Below, piece after piece: positions 1 through 9,887 of a DNA stretch of 64,000 nucleotides. The notes beneath the pieces are model-generated. The model searched no databases. It was not told where the DNA came from and saw only the letters and a program-made list of their open reading frames with translations. Position 1 is the first letter of the stretch; each line of letters opens with the position of its first letter. Made by a program: the position numbers and the translations under genes. The DNA comes from Stagonosporopsis chrysanthemi (lineage: Eukaryota > Ascomycota > Dothideomycetes > Pleosporales > Didymellaceae): NCBI GenBank assembly GCA_022560025.1, contig JAFISE010000108.1, forward strand, positions 49,724 through 113,723. The letters run 5' to 3'.

Positions 1-1069
1 AGTGGTGCGCTACTAGAGATTCTGCAGATATTGGTATTCGTCGTTTCTTGTACATTGTTCATTTTACACCACGGTTTGGCATGGCGTTGGATACGTAGTT
101 ACGGCCCTTCCTCTTTTCGTCCAGTCTGGCTCTTCGCGCTTGCATACGCATCACCACCCATCTTCACAGTCCATTTTCACGAAGTAATGCGTAATGCGCC
201 ATGAACTGTACATTATCAGGTGGCTCATATTAATCTATATTTTATTACTACCGTATCATCGGTGTTGGAGCAACAGCGACAAGAGTAACGCGCGTCTCAA
301 TATTCACCAATCTTGCCAATCCCAGTCCTTAGTAGCTTATGTGTATACCTCATCATTGAAAGTTTCACGCCACAGGATGGCCCGTGGTGATATGTAAGCT
401 TCACTGTTATGCAGGCCCAGCGCTGCCCAGCGAAGCTCGTTGCAGGCGTTGGGCCGCTGGCGTTTCAGGCCCATGCAGGGAGAGACTATCGTACATCGTT
501 CTGGGGGTGGATCGACCAGCTCGGCGGCTGCAGCTCGCTTGCACTTGCTGTCCACCATTGGACTCATGTTGACCGTTGCAACCGCTGTGGTGGGTGCGTG
601 GGAGGACGTGCGGCGTCGGGAGGAGCCATGAATTTCGGCAAGTGAAGGAAGATGCACGTGATGGGGCGTCATACTCCAATTCAGTCCAGCCTTGACTCTG
701 CCTTCACCTGATTGTCACTGCCCGCTTTGCTCAGCTGGCTCGTTCGGCCATGTCGCTGTAAACGACTGCAGATGCCGGAGTTTGACTGCAGCCTTACTTG
801 TTGCCCTGGAAGCTCTTTTGCCTCGCATGTAGGCCCATGGACATCTGACAGCTGACAGAGCAGATTTAACATTTTGGACAACACCAAATTGCTTCAGGTG
901 CAAACAGACGTACGACGCTCGCTACAACACGCCCATCAGATCCTTGCAACATACTATCAGCAATACCATACCCCAAATAGTGCTGTGATACATGCAAGGC
1001 CGCCATCCTGATTTTGCAGGGCCTCACACCGATGCTTATTGAAAGCTGTAGGAAAAGCCAGAGATCGCC
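1..1069. other. intergenic, no gene seen
   Basis: No reading frame here looks coding; the open frames are short, overlap on both strands and have no recognisable motifs. The last part is presumably the promoter and leader of the plus-strand gene starting at 1070. Confidence 0.5.
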
Positions 1070-2437
1070 ATGTGCAAAATCGTCAGATACTGGTACACTT
1101 GCAACCACAGCCTCCGCCTGCGACAGTCACGATGCGGCGGCACGAAGCACAAGAGGTCTAGGAGTGGGCCGGCGCCTGCATGCAAGGGAGAACCGTGTCT
1201 TAACATGATCGTTCCCATAGACTGCGGTCCATGTCAGCATCTGGCGTTCGAGGAGCGTTGGAGACGAAAGCTCTTCAGAGCAGATTTGTTTCTTGATAAG
1301 CTCAAAGAGAAAGGGTTCCCCGGTATACAAGAAGTGACAGCTCTGATCGAGCAGTTGAAGGACAAGTGCAACGCTGCAACGTGGGAAAGTCGCTCGCATT
1401 TCCCACACGGGCACAAGGATCGCGTTGAACGTGTCAACCTTGGTCACTTTGTGCGGAGACCGTCTCCGCTCCGACATGAAGTTTTCCCCGAAGACATATG
1501 TGAGCCTTTGGATATTTTTGAGTCCAATGCTCCGGACTGCGAGTATGATTGGGATTATGTTGCCAGCACCGACCCGTTACATCTAGTCGACACCAATTAC
1601 ACACATCCGCTCGATGATATCGATCCTAGTTGGATGCTGAATCACCTCTCACACGAAGAGTTTGAACAGACGAGTAGTGGTGTTGGCTTCGATCCAGATG
1701 AGGTAAACTCATTATGGTCAATGCATTTGGAGCAAACCAACTCTACTTCGACACACTGTGAAGAGAGCTCTGAATCTTGGTCATTAGAGATGACTGCAAA
1801 CAAGGAACAACAAGCGGCAAAATTAGGACCAAAATACGAGGTACTAGACGGGCATATATCAGCATGGTGTCCGACTGTAGCGTCGACTAAGCAAGATGAA
1901 AGGACAGCAGAGCGTATCGCTATGGTGCTCGAGGAGTTCTGGAGCCTTGTCAATGATATTGACGATCAAGATCAGCCACAGGACCACGATACTCTGGCAT
2001 TGAACGCAGATCCACTCACCCAACTGAACGCTCTGCATATCTCAGACTCATCGAGATTGCACAGAGCCCAACCCACAGCCTTCCCAACTCCGCCCCAGAC
2101 ACCCCCGCGATCCCCTCCAGACAGCCCTAGCAAACCCCAATATTCAGCTGCGCCACAATCAGACATCAAGATCCCTCCTCTACCTGTGACCAAAGCAACC
2201 ACAGATTACCACACTGCAAATACCAACCTTCCATCCCCAAACTCGACACGCGACCCGTACAACAAGCTACGCCAGCACTTCCTCGAGACCAAAAACGCCG
2301 ACAGAGCCCGATTCTACAGAGACTGGCTTGAACTATCGAGGTGCGAGATCAGGGATGCTGAAGGCGTAAATGGAAGGTTTGTGCAGAATCCGCAGGTGCC
2401 GCTGCAGCTAGGGGCAAGCAATGGGTGGTGGAGGTAG
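1070..2437 (+). CDS. Cys-rich N-terminus hypothetical protein (455 aa)
   Basis: Function unknown. A single uninterrupted frame of 455 residues. The first ~65 residues hold seven Cys and several His in a zinc-finger-like spacing (MCKIVRYWYTCNH, then single or paired Cys up to DCGPC), followed by a charged, possibly helical stretch (about 65-100). The middle is acidic and probably disordered, and residues about 335-365 are Pro/Ser-rich with repeated TPP and SPP, which could be proline-directed kinase sites. The C-terminal ~60 residues are again basic and helical-looking (RDPYNKLRQHFLETKN). Filamentous ascomycetes carry many orphan proteins with a similar short Cys-rich start, but I cannot name a domain. 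The ATG at 1070 was chosen because the Cys-rich block begins directly with it. No intron is needed. Confidence 0.7.
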   Translation: MCKIVRYWYTCNHSLRLRQSRCGGTKHKRSRSGPAPACKGEPCLNMIVPIDCGPCQHLAFEERWRRKLFRADLFLDKLKEKGFPGIQEVTALIEQLKDKCNAATWESRSHFPHGHKDRVERVNLGHFVRRPSPLRHEVFPEDICEPLDIFESNAPDCEYDWDYVASTDPLHLVDTNYTHPLDDIDPSWMLNHLSHEEFEQTSSGVGFDPDEVNSLWSMHLEQTNSTSTHCEESSESWSLEMTANKEQQAAKLGPKYEVLDGHISAWCPTVASTKQDERTAERIAMVLEEFWSLVNDIDDQDQPQDHDTLALNADPLTQLNALHISDSSRLHRAQPTAFPTPPQTPPRSPPDSPSKPQYSAAPQSDIKIPPLPVTKATTDYHTANTNLPSPNSTRDPYNKLRQHFLETKNADRARFYRDWLELSRCEIRDAEGVNGRFVQNPQVPLQLGASNGWWR

Positions 2438-4131
2438 ATGATTCTGTGACGACTGAGGCAGATTAGGCTGGATTGGATAGGTTAGAAGGCAGGAGGAGGC
2501 TTCAGAACGATCGGGTGAACGCTTCCAGACTCTACGCTGAGATATCTGTGTCACGTAAACGAATCAATTGCATCATTTACACCGGCACAGCTGTGCCGGA
2601 AAAGCTGGGACTTCAATTGCTCCGAAACACCACTTCGATATTGAGTGGAATCCTGACGGGCGGTATCTGGCAGCACCGAACCCATGAGAGAAGGTGAAAG
2701 GTGCTGACATGCTTCAGACTGCCGCCACATCCTTCTTAATCCTGGGTCTTAAGTGCATGAATCTCGTACCCGGCTTTACTGCTGCCATGTTTCCCGGTCT
2801 ATCTCTGATTGGCTTACGAACGACGTTTTCATTTGCTGATAAGACGTGATAGTCATTCGTACAAGTGGAGAACTCTCAACAATCAAGCTGCCTTTTCTGT
2901 TTAAGCTCAAGTCTTGGCAGTCTTGGGATTCGTTGCGCGTACTCGGTACGGGCCGCCAAGTACAGAGTCCTGCCGGCAACTCGCACGCCACATTTCCTCT
3001 TTTGCTTGCTGGCGCGCTGAAGGTGCCTTACTCGCGTCGTGCTCGCCAATCGCGCTTTGCGCAACACAGCAGGAGCTCCTGCCGCCAAGCAAATTGCCAA
3101 GAGTGTCACACTCTCAATCCCATCCTTCGCTCAACGCTTCTCCTGGGTTCCGCCATCGCGATGGGCGCGCCGAGTGGCTTCATTTGCTTAGCATTAGCAT
3201 GATCAGCGATGATGCTGCTTCTTCTGTACAACATCCGAGATGGCGTTATCCTCCGGGCCATTTGAGCGCAATGACGGTTCCAGGATCAACAATATGCCCA
3301 GCTTGAGGCTGCAGTAACGTGCCTATGAGATACGAGAAGGAACTTCTTGGTTGAAGCAGGTCTAAGTGTGCGACAATCTGTGCCGGTCACGCGAATCGCC
3401 ACAGGATCGTCTGTCACGACCTCCTTCTGTGGTCTCCTGAGCTGAGGCTGGATTCGCCACATGTGCGTCGAGTGGTGAAGTCAATGGCTTAGGCGTCCAG
3501 GCATCACGTTCGTTACTTTTCGACTGTATTACTGAGTGGCATGAAACAGATTGTGCCCTGTTATCTCGCCTGAGCGCCTAGTCAACCAATGAATCGGTGG
3601 CTGCTCGCCAGTATCAGGTGCTAGTTCTACCCCAACGTTTCTTTTCACTAGCCGACCAATCGTTGACTCAAATTGCACTCACTATAACAACATTTTCGTA
3701 GTCCGTCCACTTTCTCCACACTCTAATGGATGACCGTCTCAAACGCACCAGTCCGCTGTCTTCTCTCTTAATGGTCTTGTTCCGGTACTTTCGCTTGGCA
3801 CTGCGATATCCTTGTTGATCATATATTAAATACCATCCGGATTCGGAAGGTGTCAGGCTGACCATCGTGGTCACTACTACGCTCAACATCAAAGCATGCT
3901 AGCAACCACAGGGCCACTCATGGGCACCGCCCGTTCTACGGCCTTGGGGCTTGCGCTATAGCATTGGTCAATTACTCGAGAACACACCATACTAGGCTTG
4001 GGAATGGTAATGTCCTTCGACCTTCTCGATTGAGACAGTCGCTGCCACTCCACCGTGGGCTGTAGCCCCAATGGCACCATACAACCGGCGGATTGTGACT
4101 GTCCGGTCATTTGAATGCCTTTGTGGTCGTG
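2438..4131. other. intergenic with palindrome; subtilase promoter at right end
   Basis: No supported gene. Frames at 2846-3306 overlap on both strands and show no domain. It contains a perfect 18-bp palindrome (2582-2599) and CCAAT sequences near 3583 and 3654. The right end is the promoter of the secreted protease. Confidence 0.5.
2582..2599. repeat. perfect 18-bp palindrome
   Basis: The arm CCGGCACAG is followed directly by its exact reverse complement. It lies 145 bp after the stop codon of the upstream gene. It could be a dimeric transcription-factor site or an RNA hairpin near the 3' end; nothing in the sequence decides between these. Confidence 0.6.
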
Positions 4132-4138
4132 TATATAA
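4132..4138 (+). promoter_or_regulatory. TATA box of the subtilase gene
   Basis: TATATAA lies about 150 bp upstream of the start codon at 4289. A transcription start about 30 bp downstream would give a ~120-nt leader that includes the candidate leader intron at 4233-4280. Confidence 0.55.
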
Positions 4139-4232
4139 GAAGAGGCGAAGATTACTCTACAATGATCATCAAGCATCAAACTTGAGCTCCTCAATCGCTT
4201 CTTCCACCGGTCTACACTCAGCGTCTTCTTGA

Positions 4233-4280
4233 GTAAGTCCTACACTGATGTATCCGGGAATCCTCGCTCATACGCAACAG
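4233..4280 (+). other. candidate 5' UTR intron (48 bp)
   Basis: GTAAGT at 4233 and CAG ending at 4280 bracket 48 bp just before the subtilase ATG, a normal size for this genome. There is no ATG-initiated frame through it that would join the protease, so it would be a leader intron. Predicted by eye only. Confidence 0.4.
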
Positions 4281-4288
4281 ACTTCAAG

Positions 4289-5716
4289 ATGATCAACGTT
4301 CGCAACCTCGCTGTGTTCCTCGGAGCCCTGCTCCCCGCTGTCATTGCGGCCCCTGCTCCTATCACCAAGAGGGCCGACATCATTCCTGGAAAGTTCATCG
4401 TCACTCTTAAGCCTGGTGTCGACGCTGCTGCCGTCGAGGCTCACTTGAACTGGGCCACCGACGTACACCGCCGAAGCTTTGCCAAGCGGGACACTGTCGG
4501 TATCGAGAAGACATTCGAAATCAAGGACTGGAAGGCGTACGCTGGAGAGTTCGATGACGCAACTATTGCGGAGATTAAGGCTAGCCCTGATGTGAGTAGC
4601 AGCCCAGCTCACCAGAGCCTTGATGTGCACGTCGCGATTGTTGGTGCTTGAGTATTGCTTCAATATACTGGAGCTGACCGGTCTACCACGCTTGCCCATC
4701 CCTGCTCCTCATAGATCGCTACCTAGAAACTATTACATGTCTCCGTCCGTACTAACATCCCATAGGTTGCCCTTGTCGAGCCCGACACAATCGCCTACCT
4801 CTGGTATGACGTCGAGGAGGTCCACGAGGACACCCTCGAGAAGAAGGCTTTGACCACCCAGTCAGGTGCCACCTGGGGTCTTGGTGCTATCAGCCACCGC
4901 ACCGGCTCTTCTACCCAGTACGTCTACGACACCACCGCTGGATCGAACACCTACGCCTACGTTGTCGACTCCGGTATCATCATTGCCCACCAGCAGTTCG
5001 GCGGCCGTGCCACCCTCGGCTACAACGTCTACACCAGCGCTCACACCGACACCCTCGGCCACGGCACCCACGTTGCTGGTACCATCGGCGGCTCCACCTA
5101 CGGTGTTGCCAAGAACACCAACCTGATCTCCGTCAAGGTCTTCGAGGGCCGCACCGGCACCACCTCCAGCATCCTCGAAGGTTTCAACTGGGCCGTCAAC
5201 GACATCGTGTCCAAGAACCGCGCCGCCCGCTCCGTCATCAACATGTCCCTTGGTGGCAGTGCCTCCACCACCTGGACCAACGCCATCCAAGCCGCCTACA
5301 CTCAGAACGTCGTCTCCGTCGTTGCCGCCGGCAACGGTGATGCCAATGGCAACCCGCTCCCCGTATCTAGCCAGTCCCCCGCCAACGCCCCCAACGCCAT
5401 CACTGTTTCCGCGGCCGACAGCTCTTTCCGCCCTGCTTCCTTCACCAACTACGGTGCTGGCGTCGACATCTTCGCTCCCGGTGTCGCCATCCTGTCCTCG
5501 TACATCGGCAGCAACACCGCCACCGCCTCGCTGTCCGGTACCTCCATGGCTTCTCCTCACGTTGCTGGTGTCGTTGCCTACCTTCAGGGTCTTGAGACTC
5601 TCTCCACCGCTGCGGCGGTCGCCAACCGCATCAAGGCGCTCGGTGTTGCGAACAAGATCACTGGCACCCTCAACGGTAGCCCCAACCTGTTCCTGTACAA
5701 CGGTAACGGTGCGTAA
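4289..5716 (+). CDS. secreted subtilisin-like serine protease (S8, proteinase K family)
   Basis: Extracellular alkaline endoprotease made as a pre-pro-enzyme. Exons 4289-4591 and 4766-5716 (phase 0 intron with GTGAGT donor, ACTAAC branch point and ATAG acceptor) give 417 aa. Residues 1-20 form a signal peptide ending near VIAAPAP, and a KR site follows. Residues ~33-110 are an inhibitor I9 propeptide (PGKFIVTLKPG). The mature domain starts after about residue 128 (EKKALTTQSGATWGLG). The catalytic triad is visible: Asp169 in VVDSGI, His203 in GHGTHVAG and Ser361 in GTSMASPHVAG, with the oxyanion Asn in AAGNGDANG. Length and layout match the Alp1/oryzin-type proteases that many moulds use for protein feeding; related enzymes are known allergens. 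It is strongly biased to C-ending codons, suggesting high expression, and has its own TATA box. Confidence 0.95.
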
Positions 5717-7085
5717 GGGTCTGGAAAATATGGTGAGAAGTGTGTATACGAATTGAACGCATGATTGGATGAGTCGACGTTGATGTTTTCATGTGGAGGA
5801 TTACGAAGCGATTGATATATTTGCAGTTACGAACTACATATAATAGTTCCACTCATCCTGTGCACTGTGACAAACACCCGTTTTCAAGATCGTGTGCTAA
5901 ATATACTGAAGATATCGTTTAGGGTATATCACGGAGGGAATCAATGTGAGAGCATGGCTCGTTTGGCAGGAAGTCTAAGCCTGCTTGGGCCTTTGACTAA
6001 AGCTGCGTGTAGAACACGCCGAAAAGTCTGGTACCATCGTACACCTCCAAATACGTGCATGTCTCTTCCCGTTCAACGTACAGATGTCACATTTTCTAAA
6101 AGAACAAATTTCTCGTGCTGTCATGCAAATCTCTATCACGATAGAGCGTTCAGAAGGCAATTTAGAAGCGTTGAACTTGATATTACTTGGCTGCGGCCCC
6201 TTCATCACCTCCATCGAGTCCCGCAGTAGACTCGTCAGCCGATCAACATATATACACACCCTAGTTAGTGCTACCTAACATCTGATCGTATTAACAACAT
6301 CGCAAGGTCTTTAGAACACATCTCAACACCCCATTGTCTTTCTGTCCAGCCCTTGCAACCATTAAAGCTTCGTTCAATAAGACGCCAGCATTGGACACAG
6401 CATGCTCACCTACGTCACCAAGCTACTTGCAGCAACCCAAACCATTCCGTGCAGGCTAGACAGCTTGAATGGAACCGTGATCACTGCAAGCAGCATCTCA
6501 AAAAGATCTACGAGACAGCTGCATCTAGGCATCTCGGCGTCAAGATCAACATTTACGCCACCGCCACCGCCAAGCAAGTCTGCGAGGTGTCCGCCACGTT
6601 GGCGACGGCCTACGTGTACAACACCGCTACTTCCCAGAAAGGTCTTGATATGCTCATTTATACTTCGTGCAATAAGCGGAAAACAGGCTTGGGATGCTGT
6701 TTGTCGTGCAAGCTGGAATGCAAGGACGTGCTGGCGTGTGTATAACCTATAAAGTCGAGTTCCCTCTGAAATGGCCAGCAGGACAGCTGGGATTAAGTAT
6801 CAGCGTAACAAATGCTCCCACCGTGTCCTGCCGGCTGTTTAATGTCGGAGGTATGGGAAACTATTAGAGTTTGTGGCCCTCGGAATTAGCCACCACCGGT
6901 CGCGCCACCATCACGATGAGTAGCCGAATGGCCCGGGGGGGGGGGGGGGGTGCATTTGGGTGTAATTTGTTAGGGATATTGAGCAAGAGCAAGCTGTAAC
7001 CAACAAAGAACTCTGTTGTTCTTCAAAACGACCGCTCAGAAGAGACGGGGTCCTTCGTACAACCCTCCATCACCTCCCTCTCGCC
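5717..7085. other. intergenic between convergent protease and lipase genes
   Basis: Both flanking genes end here, so this is 3' sequence from both sides. It is relatively AT-rich just after the protease stop. Open frames near 6353-6752 overlap each other and show no domain. The only clear structure is a 16-bp G run. Confidence 0.5.
6935..6950. repeat. G homopolymer (16 bp)
   Basis: An uninterrupted run of 16 G, about 135 bp past the end of the minus-strand lipase gene. Length may be unreliable in the assembly. Confidence 0.8.
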
Positions 7086-8957
7086 CTACACCACCCCTCC
7101 CATCGTCACCGCCCGCGTCGCCACACCATCAACACGCTCCTTGTAGATCCTCATCTGATGTTTCAGCGGATCCCCATACATGACCTTCCTCAGCATGCCC
7201 TCCTCCACCGTGACAGCCTCGACCTCGTCATCGCGCCTGCTCCCTGGAATTTGCCTCAGCACAATGAGCCTGCCCGCAGGACTTAGTTCGCACGGGGGAA
7301 CGGGCCACTCGACGCCCGGCGGAGGGTTAGCCGATGGTCTCGGCGTCGGCAGCGTAGATTTACTAGGTCTACGAATCCGGAGGCGGGATTTCGGGGGCGC
7401 TGCGGCTGAGAGGTTGAGGGTGCTCATGCTGGCTATTGTCGCGCCGAGGGCCGACGCTGAGGGCGCGGGTGACGTGTACAGCTTGATGAGGGATTTGAAG
7501 AAAGATTTGTCTGCGCGCGGCACGGGGTCGCCTTCGTTGATGAAGCTGTAGAACAGCCATTTCTTATACCGCGGCTCCTCGCTCTTCCGCAACGGCCAGC
7601 GCGAGATCGGTGGCGCGCCGAAGGTCACGCAGTGTACGCGCTTGAAGAAACCGGTCAGGTAGTTGAGATCGCTGTCGACGGACTTACTCATCATGTGCGC
7701 ATAGAGCAGGGCGGCGACGGCACCGCCCGCGGAATGGCCCGTGATGAGGAGGCTGCAGTTGGAGCGCGCGGGGTTCTCCTGAATGAGGACGCGTAGGCGC
7801 TCGGCAACAGGTTTGACCATCTTGCGAGCGACGTAGAGAAAGCCTGCGTGGCAGAAGTTGGAAGGGTCATCAAGAAAGCCTTCTGGGCTTGTTGGGGCGG
7901 AGTTGTAGTTTACTGCCCAATCCATAAAGGTCTGGCTACCGCGGATCGCGAAGACGACGGTATTCATGTCGTCGACTGGGATCGATTTTAGCACCATGGC
8001 TTTGGTACCGCTGCGCCAGTTGGCCGGGATGTGGTTCTCGACTTCCTTCGACTTCGGCACTGGAGGGTTGTAAACGCGCTCGGAATACGTCGCAGCAAGG
8101 CACAGAAGTGGGTAGGTCGGCATGTAGACCTTGAATGGGGGTAGATGAGGTGGCAGACGTGAGTTGGAATAAAGCCAGACCTTAGCAAAGTGGTTTGAGC
8201 CCTTGTCGCCTCCCAGCGCTTCATACACCTGGTCTTCTGCCGTGTCTTTTCGGCGTCCTACCGGCGGACTTGGGCGAGTCGGTCTTTGCTGCTCAACTTC
8301 GAACACCTTGAGATCCTCCTCCTTTCCGCTGAACTTATCGTCGTCGATACTGGTGATGACCGCATCAAATTTGGAGCTAATAACGTCGCACAAAGCCGCA
8401 CCCTGGCACAAAGTCTGCATGCTTCTCATTGCAATAGCATGTGTCGGTCGCTCAATGTAGTTGGTGATCAACTTGGAGGTACCCTGTCGCAGATCTGCGT
8501 TCGACTTCGCTGCAATGCGATCCAACCTGTTCCATTGCTGTTGAAAAGGGCCTTCTTCGCGAGACGACTTTCTAGGTCGCTGTTGCTGCTGCTGCTGCTG
8601 CTGAGGAGGTGATGGTGATGCTAATCGCGCCACTGAGGGGTTGGGTTGAGGTGGAGGGGATCTATAGCTCTGTGCATATTGCTGGGGATGCTGTGGAACT
8701 GCTCCGAACACTGGATGCTGGGGCGGACTCTCCACATAAGATGGCGGCGGACCATGTGGATGTGCGGCATACATCGGATAATGCAGTTGCTGAGTCGATG
8801 TTGCTTGCACCGTGTGCGGATGCACGTTCGTATTGATCTGAACGATTGACTGCGTTAGGAGTGGTTGCTTGGGTGTCGATCGAGAGCTAGATGCTTGAGA
8901 CGAGGAGTAGGTGCGCCGTCTCCTCCTGTGTTCGGGTTCGCTGTGTCCATGTGCCAT
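7086..8957 (-). CDS. lipase class 3 family protein (623 aa)
   Basis: Predicted alpha/beta-hydrolase of the fungal lipase (class 3) fold, likely a lipid esterase. The nucleophile elbow GHSAGG places the serine at ~409, with likely partners Asp ~477 (NEGDPVP) and His ~600 (LKHQMRIY). FAIRGSQTFMDW (~345) matches the conserved strand with the oxyanion region. The first ~150 residues are low complexity: basic run RRRRR, His/Pro/Gln-rich segments and a Q8 tract, so not a signal peptide. Residues 155-215 are probably helical. This suggests an intracellular enzyme rather than a secreted one. No intron is needed. The start at 8957 is the first ATG and the frame is open throughout. Substrate cannot be told from sequence. 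Confidence 0.88.
   Translation of the reverse strand: MAHGHSEPEHRRRRRTYSSSQASSSRSTPKQPLLTQSIVQINTNVHPHTVQATSTQQLHYPMYAAHPHGPPPSYVESPPQHPVFGAVPQHPQQYAQSYRSPPPQPNPSVARLASPSPPQQQQQQQQRPRKSSREEGPFQQQWNRLDRIAAKSNADLRQGTSKLITNYIERPTHAIAMRSMQTLCQGAALCDVISSKFDAVITSIDDDKFSGKEEDLKVFEVEQQRPTRPSPPVGRRKDTAEDQVYEALGGDKGSNHFAKVWLYSNSRLPPHLPPFKVYMPTYPLLCLAATYSERVYNPPVPKSKEVENHIPANWRSGTKAMVLKSIPVDDMNTVVFAIRGSQTFMDWAVNYNSAPTSPEGFLDDPSNFCHAGFLYVARKMVKPVAERLRVLIQENPARSNCSLLITGHSAGGAVAALLYAHMMSKSVDSDLNYLTGFFKRVHCVTFGAPPISRWPLRKSEEPRYKKWLFYSFINEGDPVPRADKSFFKSLIKLYTSPAPSASALGATIASMSTLNLSAAAPPKSRLRIRRPSKSTLPTPRPSANPPPGVEWPVPPCELSPAGRLIVLRQIPGSRRDDEVEAVTVEEGMLRKVMYGDPLKHQMRIYKERVDGVATRAVTMGGVV
8580..8603. repeat. CTG/CAG microsatellite inside the lipase gene
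   Basis: Seven to eight CTG units (CAG on the coding strand) encode the Q8 tract near residue 125 of the lipase-like protein. It is in frame, so changes in unit number would alter only the glutamine length. Confidence 0.8.
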
Positions 8958-9887
8958 GTCGCGCGCTGATGCTTAGCCTTGTGGTTGTGGGGGTTGACTT
9001 CTCCTGATCACTCTTCCGCGAAACACGTGCTATCGTGAATACAGCAGTCGCTGTCTTCTGATGCCCGTCGCGTATATCGTATTGATCATCGCAACAGTTG
9101 CGTAACGCGTCCGAGCGTGATCATAAACCTGATAGGAGGTCCTGCTTCGACAATCAACCTGAAACCTGCTGAAAGACCGCACAAAAGAGCACTGCCACAA
9201 ACGGAAGAAGGAGAAAGGTGAAGAGTTGAGAGCTTGAAGGCGCGGAAAGGCCGAGCTAAACATGCGCCAGCCTCCCCACATGCAGGACGCCCTTAGTGCT
9301 ATGCGTGTTCCTAACTGGTCTAACGTGCATGACGCTTCTTTTTACGAGAGCGGCGACTCCGCGCCTTCGCATTGCGATTGGGTGGCGGGGAGCTTGGCGG
9401 TGTAGAGCTTCGGATTTGCACAAAGATTACCTGATACTGTAGTAACCCACAGGATGTCGAAAGGGGTGCGAAGGACGATGCAGGACGACGCAGGTCCTTC
9501 TGTGATTGCCTTGCAGTGGTCTTGTGATGAGATTACGGGTGCATCAATTCTGCAATAGAACTTGCACAGGTGCAACACCACAAATCAAAAGCATGCTCAT
9601 CAAACATCGGAACAAGTTTGGATAGACCGATCATTGGATCGACGTAATTTGTTGACATTCGTAAGTCATAGCTATCTGCCTCGGTATCGATTGGCTTTGC
9701 TCTCGTCCTATCTGTCCTATCTGATCCTACACTACCAACTATCTTTTGGTGGCTACGGCTCTACAGCTCTATTTACGGTATCATTACTATCATTACTCGT
9801 CAGTGAACCGCGCTTTTGTCGCTCAAACTAAAACGCAGTAGCGAAAGTTGGTACAAAAAGCGCACACACAACAGAAGAATCACTCGC
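8958..9887. other. intergenic: lipase promoter and catalase-peroxidase 3' side
   Basis: Holds the promoter of the minus-strand lipase gene and the 3' flank of catalase-peroxidase. No coding signal is convincing; the frames at 9030-9581 lack any recognisable domain. Confidence 0.5.

Noticed and set aside
4862..5560. 232-codon minus-strand frame over the subtilase
   Set aside because: Gly/Val-rich composition is the mirror of the biased protease coding strand; no domain.
7369..7560. Short frames inside the lipase gene
   Set aside because: Shadows of the lipase frame in other phases.
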